DNA of 36,342 nucleotides from Terriglobia bacterium (GTDB lineage: Bacteria; Acidobacteriota; Terriglobia; UBA7540), in contig JASHPE010000315.1 in the NCBI GenBank assembly GCA_030038235.1, positions 1 through 36,342 of the forward strand. The letters run 5' to 3'. The first letter of the stretch is position 1; every line of letters starts with the position of its first letter. This document shows positions 7,616 to 15,464 of this stretch, in pieces. Made by a program: the position numbers and the translations under genes. The notes below the pieces were generated by a model. The model had not been told where the DNA came from. It searched no databases and saw only the letters and a list, made by a program, of their open reading frames with translations.

Positions 7616-10474
7616 ATGCACCCACTCACATTCACAAGTTCTGAATGCCGGCATTCCGCGCACCACCCTGCAGGTTCCCGTGCGGTCCGGCACCTGTTCA
7701 TTGCAGCCGCGCTTTGTTTTTGCGCCGGGGCGCTACCATCCACGTCGCTGGCGCAGTCGCTCGGTAGCGCCGGGACCATAAACGGCACGGTGACGGACCC
7801 ATCGGGCGCCGTGATCGCCGGTGCTACGGTGACCATTCTCAACCCCGTCACGGGGTTCACGCGCACGGAGACCACCGATGCTTCAGGCGCCTTCACCGTC
7901 ACCAACGTGCCTTTCAATCCCTATCACCTGACGGCGACGGCCAAGGGATTCGCGCCCTACGTGCAGGACGTTGACGTCCGCTCCACGGTTCCGGTGGACT
8001 TAAAGGTTGGGATGCAGTTGACGGGTGGAAAAACCACGGTGACCGTCACCAGCGAAGCCTCGGATCTTATCGAACTCGATTCCACCGCGCACACGGATGT
8101 GGATCGCGCGCTTATTGCGGAGCTCCCTCTCGAGAGTCAATCTTCGACTCTGAGCTCCCTGGTCACGTTGTCCTCGCCGGGCGTGGCCGCAGACTCGAAT
8201 GGCCTTTTTCATGGCCTTGGCGATCACGCCTCCAACTCTTTCTCGATCGACGGCCAGCCCATCACGGATCAGCAAAGCAAGGTCTTCTCGAATCAGCTTC
8301 CGGCGGACGCCGTGCAATCGATGGAGGTGATTGAGGGAGCGCCTCCCGCCGAATACGGAGGCAAGACCAGCCTGGTCATCGTCGCCACCACGCGCTCCGG
8401 CATGGGCGATACGACCCCGCACGGAGACGTCACCGCCTCCTACGGCACGTTCGGCACCGGAAACGGCGGTTTCGATTTCGGCTACGGCGGGAACAGCTGG
8501 GGCAACTTCATCACCGCCACCGGCCTGAATACCAGCCGGTTTCTGGATGGTCCGGAGTTTGACGTCATGCACGACAAGGGCAACGAGGAGAACATATTTG
8601 ATCGCTTCGACTTCAAACCTTCATCGGCAGACACCGTCAATGTGAATTTCCAGTTCACCCGCTCCTGGGTCCAGACGCCTAATTCCTACGACGCGCAGGA
8701 TGCGACGGGCTGGTCCGGCCTCGTGGTCGATAACGGCGGCCTCGGACCGAACGGCTTGCCGGTAGGCCCTACCGATCAGCATTCCCAGATCAAGACGATC
8801 AACATCGCGCCCGCCTGGACGCACCTGATTAACAATCACACCGTCTTCACGCTCGGCGCCTGGGTCAGGCGGGATCAATACAACTACGATCCAAGCAGCG
8901 ATCCCTTCGCCGACTTCATACCCGATCTTCAAGAGCAGACGATCGGCCAGGATCGGACATTGACGGACGCCGGCGCACACGCCGACGTAACCTATGCCCG
9001 GGGTATTCACGACCTGAAGGTGGGCGTCCAGGTCGACAGTGAGCTCTTGACTGAAAATGACAGTTTCGGAATTGTCGATCCGGCGGCGAACGCCGTCTGT
9101 TTGAATGCAGACGGCAGCCCGGACACTAGTCCAACGCTGACGAATCCGGCGAACTGCGGCGCGCCCTTGATGCCGAATCCTGGTTTCGTTCCTCTGCTCG
9201 CTTGCTACGACCTGACCCGGACGGCGCCCTTGCCGGCGTCCGATGGCTGCCCGTCCTCGACGAGCGGCCTTTATGCGTTTCGCGGTCACACCGATGTCAA
9301 GCTGACGTCCCTCTACGCGCAGGATTCCATCACCAAAGGCGATTGGAACTTCAATCTGGGCTTTCGCGCCGACTTTTACAACGGAATCGCGATTGCGAAA
9401 TCCGGAGAGCCGCGTCTGGGCGTGGCCTATAACATCCACAAGACGAACACGGTCCTGCGGATCTCGTACGCCCACACCATGGAAACCCCTTTCAATGAGA
9501 ACTTAATTATCTCCAGCGTGGGATGCACCTATCCCGTGATCAGCGCGCTGATGGCCTCCACCATTTCGCCGTGCGTATCGCAAGTGCCGTTGAGCCCCGG
9601 CGACCGCAACGAGTTTCACGCTGGTCTCGAACAGGCGTTTGGCAAGCACCTTGTGATCGACGGCGAATACATCTGGAAATATACGGACCGGGCTTTCGAC
9701 TTCAGCGTGCTTGGCGACTCGCCGATTACTTTCCCGATTGAATGGGATAAGTCGAAGATACCCGGATACGCGATTCGGGCCAACGTGCCGGATTACCACG
9801 GTTTTACGGCTTACGTTGTAATGTCCAGCGTGGCGGCGCGATTTTACGAACCGCAGGTGAGCGGAATCGGGTCTACACCGATCTGCTCCGCAGCGACGGG
9901 GTGCGAGGTGTTTCGCATCGATCACGACGAAAAATTCAACGAGACCACTCACTTCCAGTACCAACCGTTCAAGCGCGGCCCCTGGGTCGGCTTCAACTGG
10001 CGCTACGATAGCGGCTTGGTGGCCGGTCCGGTGCCGTGTGCGGGCGGCAATTGCGCCAACGGGCCGGCGGGGACGGATTCCATTGTCGACACGTCGATCA
10101 TCACGCCCGACCAACAGTTTCAGGCCGGACTGTCCTGCAACGGCGTGTTTGCCACTCCGACGGTTGGGATCAGTTCGTCCCTGGGATACGACTTGTGCCC
10201 CGGGAACGAGTACAAGGCGAAGTATGTGGACATTCCAGCGCCAGGGACGGAGAACGACGACCGCAATCCGCCCCGAATCGCGGGGCGGAATCTTTTCGAT
10301 GTCTCCGTCGGCGACGATAATCTGTTCCACGGCGACAAACGGAAGTGGAGCCTGACCTTCACCGCAATCAACATCACCGACAAGGAAGCGCTCTACAACT
10401 TCATTTCCACCTTCAGCGGTACGCACTACGTTACGCCGCGCACATTGACCGCTCAACTCGGCTTCCACTTCTGA
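7616..10474 (+). CDS. TonB-dependent-receptor-like outer-membrane protein with carboxypeptidase-regulatory-like domain
   Basis: This is a large outer-membrane beta-barrel of the kind abundant in Acidobacteriota, presumed to bind and import ligands such as oligosaccharides or metal complexes. The ATG at 7616 has AAGGAG five bases upstream and opens a signal peptide ending at LPSTSLAQ (about residue 47). Next comes a carboxypeptidase-regulatory-like (CarbopepD_reg) beta-sandwich at about 53-140 (INGTVTDPSGAVIAGATVTI). A plug-like region follows (SIDGQPITDQQSK, QSMEVIEGAPPAEYGGKTS), and the remainder is a long barrel ending in a terminal Phe (LTAQLGFHF), typical of BAM substrates. No obvious TonB box was found. 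Length is 952 residues. It follows the DUF2946-like gene and is followed by a clear hairpin, so these two may form a transcription unit. The ligand cannot be read from sequence. Confidence 0.88.
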   Translation: MHPLTFTSSECRHSAHHPAGSRAVRHLFIAAALCFCAGALPSTSLAQSLGSAGTINGTVTDPSGAVIAGATVTILNPVTGFTRTETTDASGAFTVTNVPFNPYHLTATAKGFAPYVQDVDVRSTVPVDLKVGMQLTGGKTTVTVTSEASDLIELDSTAHTDVDRALIAELPLESQSSTLSSLVTLSSPGVAADSNGLFHGLGDHASNSFSIDGQPITDQQSKVFSNQLPADAVQSMEVIEGAPPAEYGGKTSLVIVATTRSGMGDTTPHGDVTASYGTFGTGNGGFDFGYGGNSWGNFITATGLNTSRFLDGPEFDVMHDKGNEENIFDRFDFKPSSADTVNVNFQFTRSWVQTPNSYDAQDATGWSGLVVDNGGLGPNGLPVGPTDQHSQIKTINIAPAWTHLINNHTVFTLGAWVRRDQYNYDPSSDPFADFIPDLQEQTIGQDRTLTDAGAHADVTYARGIHDLKVGVQVDSELLTENDSFGIVDPAANAVCLNADGSPDTSPTLTNPANCGAPLMPNPGFVPLLACYDLTRTAPLPASDGCPSSTSGLYAFRGHTDVKLTSLYAQDSITKGDWNFNLGFRADFYNGIAIAKSGEPRLGVAYNIHKTNTVLRISYAHTMETPFNENLIISSVGCTYPVISALMASTISPCVSQVPLSPGDRNEFHAGLEQAFGKHLVIDGEYIWKYTDRAFDFSVLGDSPITFPIEWDKSKIPGYAIRANVPDYHGFTAYVVMSSVAARFYEPQVSGIGSTPICSAATGCEVFRIDHDEKFNETTHFQYQPFKRGPWVGFNWRYDSGLVAGPVPCAGGNCANGPAGTDSIVDTSIITPDQQFQAGLSCNGVFATPTVGISSSLGYDLCPGNEYKAKYVDIPAPGTENDDRNPPRIAGRNLFDVSVGDDNLFHGDKRKWSLTFTAINITDKEALYNFISTFSGTHYVTPRTLTAQLGFHF

Positions 10475-10490
10475 CGCAACGTCGTTCACA

Positions 10491-10520
10491 GGAAGGCGGC
10501 GATGAGTTCAGCCGCCTTCC
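10491..10520 (+). terminator. hairpin after the outer-membrane receptor gene
   Basis: GGAAGGCGGC at 10491-10500 and GCCGCCTTCC at 10511-10520 form a perfect 10-bp GC-rich stem with a 10-base loop, starting 17 bases after the receptor stop codon. The sequence that follows is pyrimidine-rich rather than a pure T run. It is a plausible intrinsic terminator or mRNA 3' stabiliser. Confidence 0.6.
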
Positions 10521-10676
10521 CTCCTTCCTCCCGAAGCAACGTCCGCGCTACCCCTCTCGTCGATTGTTGTAATTACCCGTCCGATACACCCTTTGACTTC
10601 GCTCGACCGCCGAGCGTAAACTCCCATGGTTTTTTCAGCGTGACTCAACGTCCTCGATGAAGTGCTGGAGGTTGCC

Positions 10677-12941
10677 ATGAGAACAAGGGGCATCCTGTTT
10701 TGGGTGGCCGAAGTGGCGGTTATTGGAATTCTCGGCGCGCAGGCGCATCCGCGGGCCCTGCAGACTGCAGCGCTGCCGGCATCGGGCACGGTGGTGCCAC
10801 GCCTGGTGCAGTTCAAGGGTGTGGTGACCGACTCGTCCGGCAAGGCCGCTACAGGCACGGTCGCGGTCACTTTTTCTCTTTACGCGCTTCAGGAAGGCGG
10901 AGCGCCGCTATGGTCCGAGACGCAGACCTTGGCGCTCGATTCCCAGGGACACTACAGCGTCTTTCTCGGCGCAGCCTCGCCTGACGGTTTGCCGCTCGAT
11001 CTGTTCGCCACAGGCTCGGCCCGCTGGCTGGGCGTGGCGCCGGCATTGCCGGGCGTCGGCGAGCAGACGCGCGTCCTATTGGTGGGCGTCCCATACGCCT
11101 TGAAGGCGGCAGACGCCGACACCCTGGGTGGCAGGCCGCCCTCGGCCTTCATGACGAACGACAACCCGGCCGCCGGCGCGACGGGCGCGTCTTCGGAGGC
11201 AGGAAGCGCGAGCGTGAAGCCCGGGCTCACGGCCGCATCGACGGCAGGCGGCAAGTCAAATGCTAAGACGGACACCAAGACGCCGGCTTCGACGATCACC
11301 GGCAGCGGCACCACCAATTACGTGCCGCTGTGGACCGGCACTACGACGCTGGGTAACTCGGTGTTGTTTCAGACAGGGTCGGGAAGCACAGCAATGGTCG
11401 GCATCGGAACGGCCAGCCCCACCAACGCACTACAAGTGAATGGCGCGACGCCGATCTATTCGACGGGCAGCGGTGCCGGCCTGGCGTTTCAGGACCGCTC
11501 GGGTGGCACGAGCCCCTACGGCGAGTGGTACAGCACGGGCAAGGTGGCGCGATTCTGGCGTTCCGACATCGGTGACGTCATCGGCATCACCAGCACGGGA
11601 GCTGTCGGCATCGGGACCACGTCGCCGAGCGTCAACCTGCAGGTTGCGGGGACGACTTCGACGAGCAACGTTCAGGTTCGGGCATCGAACCTGGCCACCA
11701 GCGGCAACTCGCTCTCCTATGTGGGCGCGGACGCGAACGCCGGCAAGACCGTCGTAGTGGTAGGAGCCGACGGACTCGGGACGGGTCCCTTGAAGACCGC
11801 CAGCGGCTTCTTCGGAACGTTTACCAGCCAACCGGCCGGAATCGTCACGGGCAACGTGGAACGCATGCGCGTCACGACCACCGGCCAGGTGGGTATCGGA
11901 ACCACCACGCCGGCCGCGACGCTGGAGGTGAACGGCACCGCCAAATTCGATCAGGCAGTGACGTTTGTGAGCAGCCAAACGTTTCCCAATACGGCCTCGC
12001 TCGGCTCGAACGCGTTCGCGGGCAATCAGAGCGTGACAGGGAACGTCAGCGCTACAGGGTCAATCTCGGGTGCGACGGCCGCGTTCACGGGAAACAGCAG
12101 CGCCGCCATCATAAGCGCCACCCAGAGCGGATCGGGAAGCGCGGTCTCGGTGGCAAACACATCCGCGACCGGTCAGACGGTCGGAGCCCAAGGCACGGTG
12201 TCGGCCAGCACGGGCTCGGGCGTCGTTGGCGTGAATGTCAGTCCCAGCACGACGGGCACGCTGCATCCGGGCTACACCGGTGTCTGGGGTGACAGCGGAG
12301 AGATGGGTAACGACGGCGTCCTGGCAACTACGGACGACGGTTTCGCCGTCGTGGCCTATAACAATAGCCCTACGAGCAGCAGCAACGCCACGCTTTACGT
12401 GGAGAATCTCAACAGCGGTAGCGGGCTGCCGCTGATCGAGGCGGTTGCCGGCAATGGTACAACTTGCATTGTCGCCAACAGCGACGGCAACTCCTTCTGC
12501 AACGGAACGCAATCCGCCGTGGTTCCTGTCAACGGCCGCCAACTGGCCCTTTATACGATTCAGGCTCCCGAGAACTGGTTTGAGGACTTCGGCTCGGGGA
12601 CGCTCGACCGAGGCGCCGCCGCTGTCAAGCTGGAGCCTAAGTTTGCCGAGACCGTCAACGCCGGCATGGAATACCACGTATTTCTCACTCCCAAGGGCGA
12701 CTGCGAGGGTCTCTTTGTTACCAACGAAACGCCCTCGGGATTCGATGTTCGTGAACTGCGGCACGGACATTCGAACGTAGCGTTCGACTACCGCATTCTC
12801 GCGCGGCGGAAGGGATACGAGAACGTCCGGCTCGCGGACGAGACCAAAGAAATGAATGCTCCCAAGCCGAATTCACGGCGCGGCAGCCTCGCCGTGATGC
12901 GCGCTGCGCAGACCGGCTCTGCCATGGTTCGCCCAAAGTAG
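10677..12941 (+). CDS. secreted tail-fibre-like repeat protein
   Basis: This 754-residue exported protein of unknown function starts at an ATG with GGAGG five bases upstream and carries an N-terminal signal segment (TRGILFWVAEVAVIGILGAQAHP). The N-terminal domain at about 40-160 (VQFKGVVTDSSGK...TFSLYALQEGGAPLW...PYALKAADADTLGG) is a beta-rich module. A Ser/Gly/Thr-rich stretch follows. Then come repeats of the form VGIGT(A/T)(S/T)P-x-(N/A)-x-LQV, near residues 241, 304, 404, which resemble the shaft repeats of phage tail fibres and trimeric adhesins. The C-terminal domain at about 620-730 (ENWFEDFGSGTLDRG...EYHVFLTPKGDCEGLFV) ends in a basic tail. The layout suggests a fibrous surface or extracellular protein. 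No chaperone/auto-cleavage domain or membrane anchor was recognised. The next gene starts 44 bases downstream on the same strand and also encodes a secreted beta-rich protein, which suggests co-transcription. Confidence 0.75.
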   Translation: MRTRGILFWVAEVAVIGILGAQAHPRALQTAALPASGTVVPRLVQFKGVVTDSSGKAATGTVAVTFSLYALQEGGAPLWSETQTLALDSQGHYSVFLGAASPDGLPLDLFATGSARWLGVAPALPGVGEQTRVLLVGVPYALKAADADTLGGRPPSAFMTNDNPAAGATGASSEAGSASVKPGLTAASTAGGKSNAKTDTKTPASTITGSGTTNYVPLWTGTTTLGNSVLFQTGSGSTAMVGIGTASPTNALQVNGATPIYSTGSGAGLAFQDRSGGTSPYGEWYSTGKVARFWRSDIGDVIGITSTGAVGIGTTSPSVNLQVAGTTSTSNVQVRASNLATSGNSLSYVGADANAGKTVVVVGADGLGTGPLKTASGFFGTFTSQPAGIVTGNVERMRVTTTGQVGIGTTTPAATLEVNGTAKFDQAVTFVSSQTFPNTASLGSNAFAGNQSVTGNVSATGSISGATAAFTGNSSAAIISATQSGSGSAVSVANTSATGQTVGAQGTVSASTGSGVVGVNVSPSTTGTLHPGYTGVWGDSGEMGNDGVLATTDDGFAVVAYNNSPTSSSNATLYVENLNSGSGLPLIEAVAGNGTTCIVANSDGNSFCNGTQSAVVPVNGRQLALYTIQAPENWFEDFGSGTLDRGAAAVKLEPKFAETVNAGMEYHVFLTPKGDCEGLFVTNETPSGFDVRELRHGHSNVAFDYRILARRKGYENVRLADETKEMNAPKPNSRRGSLAVMRAAQTGSAMVRPK

Positions 12942-12985
12942 CACGGGCGTTCGTCGTTCAGCACCTGAAGAAAGGAGATCTGAAT

Positions 12986-14344
12986 ATGCAACCTCGCGCT
13001 TGGACAGCCGGATTCTCGAAGTTTCGCATCCTGCCGGCGGTGTGCGGATTCCTGCTCTTCGCGGCGGGGACTTTGCGCGCCCAGGTGGGAGCGCCGATCA
13101 TCTCCACTGGAACCAACACCAGCACGCCCGATCCGGTTACCCTGGACGTAGCCAAGATCGATACGACCGACACGGACATCTGCAAGAGAATCGAGAAAGG
13201 TTGGGAGGCGCTCAGCAGTGTGAACGGCGTCTCCGTGGATAGCGGCGTTCTCGACGCGCGATCGATCACCGGTGGCGAGCCCGGCTCGCCCAACTGCACT
13301 GTGGATCCTTTCATGGATCCTTCCACGGGCAATACGACGGCGCATCACGGAGTTTTGCTGCTGGGCAATGTGGTGATTCAGACCACCGTGCCGTGGCAGA
13401 TTCCCAGCCACATCTGGGTGAACGGCCTGGGCGATCCCGGCAGTTTCATCGGCCAGAACACCGTCCTGCAGGCCGCCCCGGGCTACAGCTTCAGTGGGAA
13501 CCTGCCGCCGATCTGCGTCGCCGGCGCCCTGGTATGCCTGGGACACGGCACTCAGGCCTTCCGGGCCGAAGTCTCCAACATGGCCATCGACTGTAACGAC
13601 CAGCCGGGTTGCATCGCGGCTTACAACGGCGCCTCGCAGGAAGGATCCTGGTATCAGGGCGTGACCCTCGCCAATTCGGCAGTGGCGGGCCTGATGGTGA
13701 GCCTGAGCGAGTTCACGAACAACAACGGGCAAACATTCTTCGGCGCCGTCAACAGCGGCCCTTATCACAATGTGAGCGTCCAATACTGGCAGACGTGTAG
13801 TTTGTGCAATGCAAGCACGGCCGGTGTTCTCGTTCAGAACGACGGCGCGTCGAATCTTGATTTCGGAGGCGTGGTTCGCGACCTGGACAACGTGACGATT
13901 TCGGCTTTCAATGCCTGCCCTGGCGCTGCCGGCGAGGTTTGCTCCGGCACTGGGTTCGTGGTTGAAGGCGCCTCCGTGAACATCACCAACAGCCACGTGG
14001 AGTACTTCGCTACCTCTTTCCAGGTGGGGGCCAATAACTACAATACCAACGGCGTCGAAATCACCAACGTGTACATGTCGAACACGAACTCCGGTACCGG
14101 CGTGATGATTTTCAAGCCCACCACCACCGGATTTGCCACGGGCGACGTTACCCTTTCCGGCGTGAACTATGCGGCGGCGGGCACAGGCAATTCACTCGTG
14201 GATCAGGTTGGCGGCAACACTCTAAAGGATCTTTTCATTGCCTTCTACGCCGTGGGACATCAAAGCGGCAGCCAGCAGCCCAAGGTCATCTCCACCAGCC
14301 CGAACCTGACCGATGGGACCGGGGGCGGCGGCGGTCCTCACTAA
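12986..14344 (+). CDS. secreted protein, probable right-handed beta-helix
   Basis: The function is not known. The ATG at 12986 follows AAAGGAG and opens a signal peptide (FRILPAVCGFLLFAAGTLRAQ, cleavage near residue 32). The mature part (about 420 residues) is rich in Asn, Gly, Thr and Val. It has short recurring strands such as SNMAIDCNDQPGCIAAYNGAS, GVTLANSAVAGLMVS and VNITNSHVEYFATSFQVGANNYNTNGVEITNVYMSN, the rhythm of pectate-lyase-like parallel beta-helices. Several Cys pairs (CNDQPGC, CSLC) could form disulfides. No catalytic residues of polysaccharide lyases can be assigned. The C-terminus is a Gly run (GTGGGGGPH). It follows the tail-fibre-like gene closely, so the pair may work together at the cell surface, perhaps in polymer binding; this is inference. 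Confidence 0.7.
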   Translation: MQPRAWTAGFSKFRILPAVCGFLLFAAGTLRAQVGAPIISTGTNTSTPDPVTLDVAKIDTTDTDICKRIEKGWEALSSVNGVSVDSGVLDARSITGGEPGSPNCTVDPFMDPSTGNTTAHHGVLLLGNVVIQTTVPWQIPSHIWVNGLGDPGSFIGQNTVLQAAPGYSFSGNLPPICVAGALVCLGHGTQAFRAEVSNMAIDCNDQPGCIAAYNGASQEGSWYQGVTLANSAVAGLMVSLSEFTNNNGQTFFGAVNSGPYHNVSVQYWQTCSLCNASTAGVLVQNDGASNLDFGGVVRDLDNVTISAFNACPGAAGEVCSGTGFVVEGASVNITNSHVEYFATSFQVGANNYNTNGVEITNVYMSNTNSGTGVMIFKPTTTGFATGDVTLSGVNYAAAGTGNSLVDQVGGNTLKDLFIAFYAVGHQSGSQQPKVISTSPNLTDGTGGGGGPH

Positions 14345-14684
14345 TGGCCTGTCGCAGAGTAACCGGGGGCGCGAACCATTTACTACCAGCTTCTCGCCAG
14401 TTGATCTCTGGGCGCAGCGCACGAGCATGATCAGACCGTGACTGTTAGCTTGACTCTGATCCATCGCTGCGATACCCTCTTCGCCATTGCCACCGAGAGG
14501 AGAGCTCAGACGGGCTATAGCGCTTGCCGGAGGCCGTGCTTTTGACCACCTCACTCAGCGCAGCGCAGGACACTGTAACTCGAACCTCTCATCGCGGGAT
14601 TCCTGTCTCATCGTAACGCGACTCGGGAGACCTGATCCCTTACGCAAGTCACGCAAGAGGCGCGACGACGCTCGCCGATTTTCC

Positions 14685-14712
14685 TTGACAATTATTACGT
14701 CCATGATACAAT
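14685..14712 (+). promoter_or_regulatory. near-consensus sigma70 promoter
   Basis: TTGACA at 14685-14690 and TACAAT at 14707-14712 are separated by 16 bases. The -35 is perfect and the -10 has one mismatch to TATAAT. The spacer is AT-rich, in contrast to the GC-rich surroundings. Transcription would start near 14719 and run rightward through the repeat region toward the protease gene 750 bases away. The first gene-like start is the protease ATG at 15465, so the transcript has a very long leader or is a non-coding RNA. Confidence 0.65.
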
Positions 14713-14878
14713 GTCGCCTATCTCAACGTGGGCAATATCCGCTTTGTGCCCGGCCGGTGACGTTGGCCGGTGCTTGGAGGCTGGTTGTGTCTCTGAGTAC
14801 AGACCCCGCCCGCTCAGCCCGGCGCCTCCCTTGCCGACAATCTCCCGGGTCCCGCCTGGGCCGTCAGAAAAGAGGGTC

Positions 14879-15116
14879 CCAAAGCCACCCAAACCCATTA
14901 GGTTTAAAGGCAGCAGAATGATAGAGATAAGCCAGAATCGGCCGAAGCCAAACCCATTCAAGCTATCTTGTTTGTTTTCAGTCGATTGCACCTCAAAAAC
15001 GCCTCTTTTTTGCAAAAAGATAGTTGCGCCGGGCTCTCCAAAGCCACCAAACCCATTCAAGTTAAGCCTCACGCCATCTGTAAGTTACCTCACATCCGGC
15101 GCTCTCCAAACCCATT
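14879..15116. repeat. four degenerate copies of a CCAAAGCCACCAAACCCATT repeat
   Basis: Copies lie at 14879-14900, 14942-14962, 15038-15061 and 15104-15116 (the last is partial). All share AAACCCATT; copies 1 and 3 also share CCAAAGCCACC, copies 2 and 3 share CATTCAAG, and copies 3 and 4 share an upstream CTCTCC preceded by a CCGG-containing stretch. Start-to-start distances are about 63, 96 and 69 bases. Spacers are AT-rich and unlike each other apart from the second repeat. This is not CRISPR-like, because repeat length and spacing are irregular. Confidence 0.65.
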
Positions 15117-15191
15117 GTGATTATCCCGAGCTTTTTCAATGGCTTAAGCGCCAAAAAGGGCCTGTTTTTGAGCAAAGGATAGTGGCAAGGG
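15001..15191. repeat. pair of degenerate ~32-bp repeats
   Basis: The segment at 15001-15031 and the segment at about 15160-15191 align over roughly 32 bases. Both start with GCCT, continue with a T run and an A-rich part, and contain GATAGT followed by a G-rich end. Inside the first copy, TTTTTGCAAAAA at 15007-15018 is a perfect palindrome. Together with the CCAAA-type repeats they make up a composite repeated region between the promoter at 14685 and the protease gene. Confidence 0.45.
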
Positions 15192-15464
15192 CGATTCTCG
15201 TCCCCAACCGGCCGCGGCGCTCTGTAAATGCGTGTGCGAATGGCGCGATCGGCGCCGGCTGGGACGCCAGCGCCACGGCGCGGCGCGATCCTGCCGAATT
15301 GCAGTGTTGCAACCTGCCAGGGGGCCAACCTGAGGACGCGAATCCGCACCCAATGGCGGGTACCCGCCATCCGTGGTGGCGCGGGCGACTGCGCCGGGAG
15401 TCTTGGGCGTATGCTAGGTTGACCAAAGAGGAAAAAATACGGCCTCTAGCCGGAGGAAGTTGAA

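Larger units (their letters stand above)
14345..15464. other. 1.1-kb region without a convincing gene
   Basis: From 14345 to about 14680 nothing recognisable was found. From 14685 there is a near-consensus sigma70 promoter, and then a stretch with four copies of a CCAAA-centred repeat and two copies of a second repeat, all listed separately. A plus-strand frame runs unbroken from 14711 to 15463 (250 codons). Its first codon lies inside the -10 hexamer, it has no ribosome binding site or known domain, and its content is dominated by the repeats (PKPPKP, PKPNPFKLS, PKPPNPFKLS). It is therefore not called as a gene. A minus-strand frame (15072-14695) is equally repeat-driven (LNGFGGFG). The S53 protease begins one base after the end of the plus-strand frame. 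Confidence 0.6.

Noticed and set aside
14879-15116. possible CRISPR array
   Set aside because: The copies are degenerate and of unequal length, and the spacing varies from 63 to 96 bases; there are no cas genes nearby.
14711-15463. 250-codon plus-strand frame between the strong promoter and the S53 gene
   Set aside because: Its ATG lies within the -10 hexamer, there is no ribosome binding site, and its content is low-complexity and follows the DNA repeats. It is kept only as a finding, not called as a gene.
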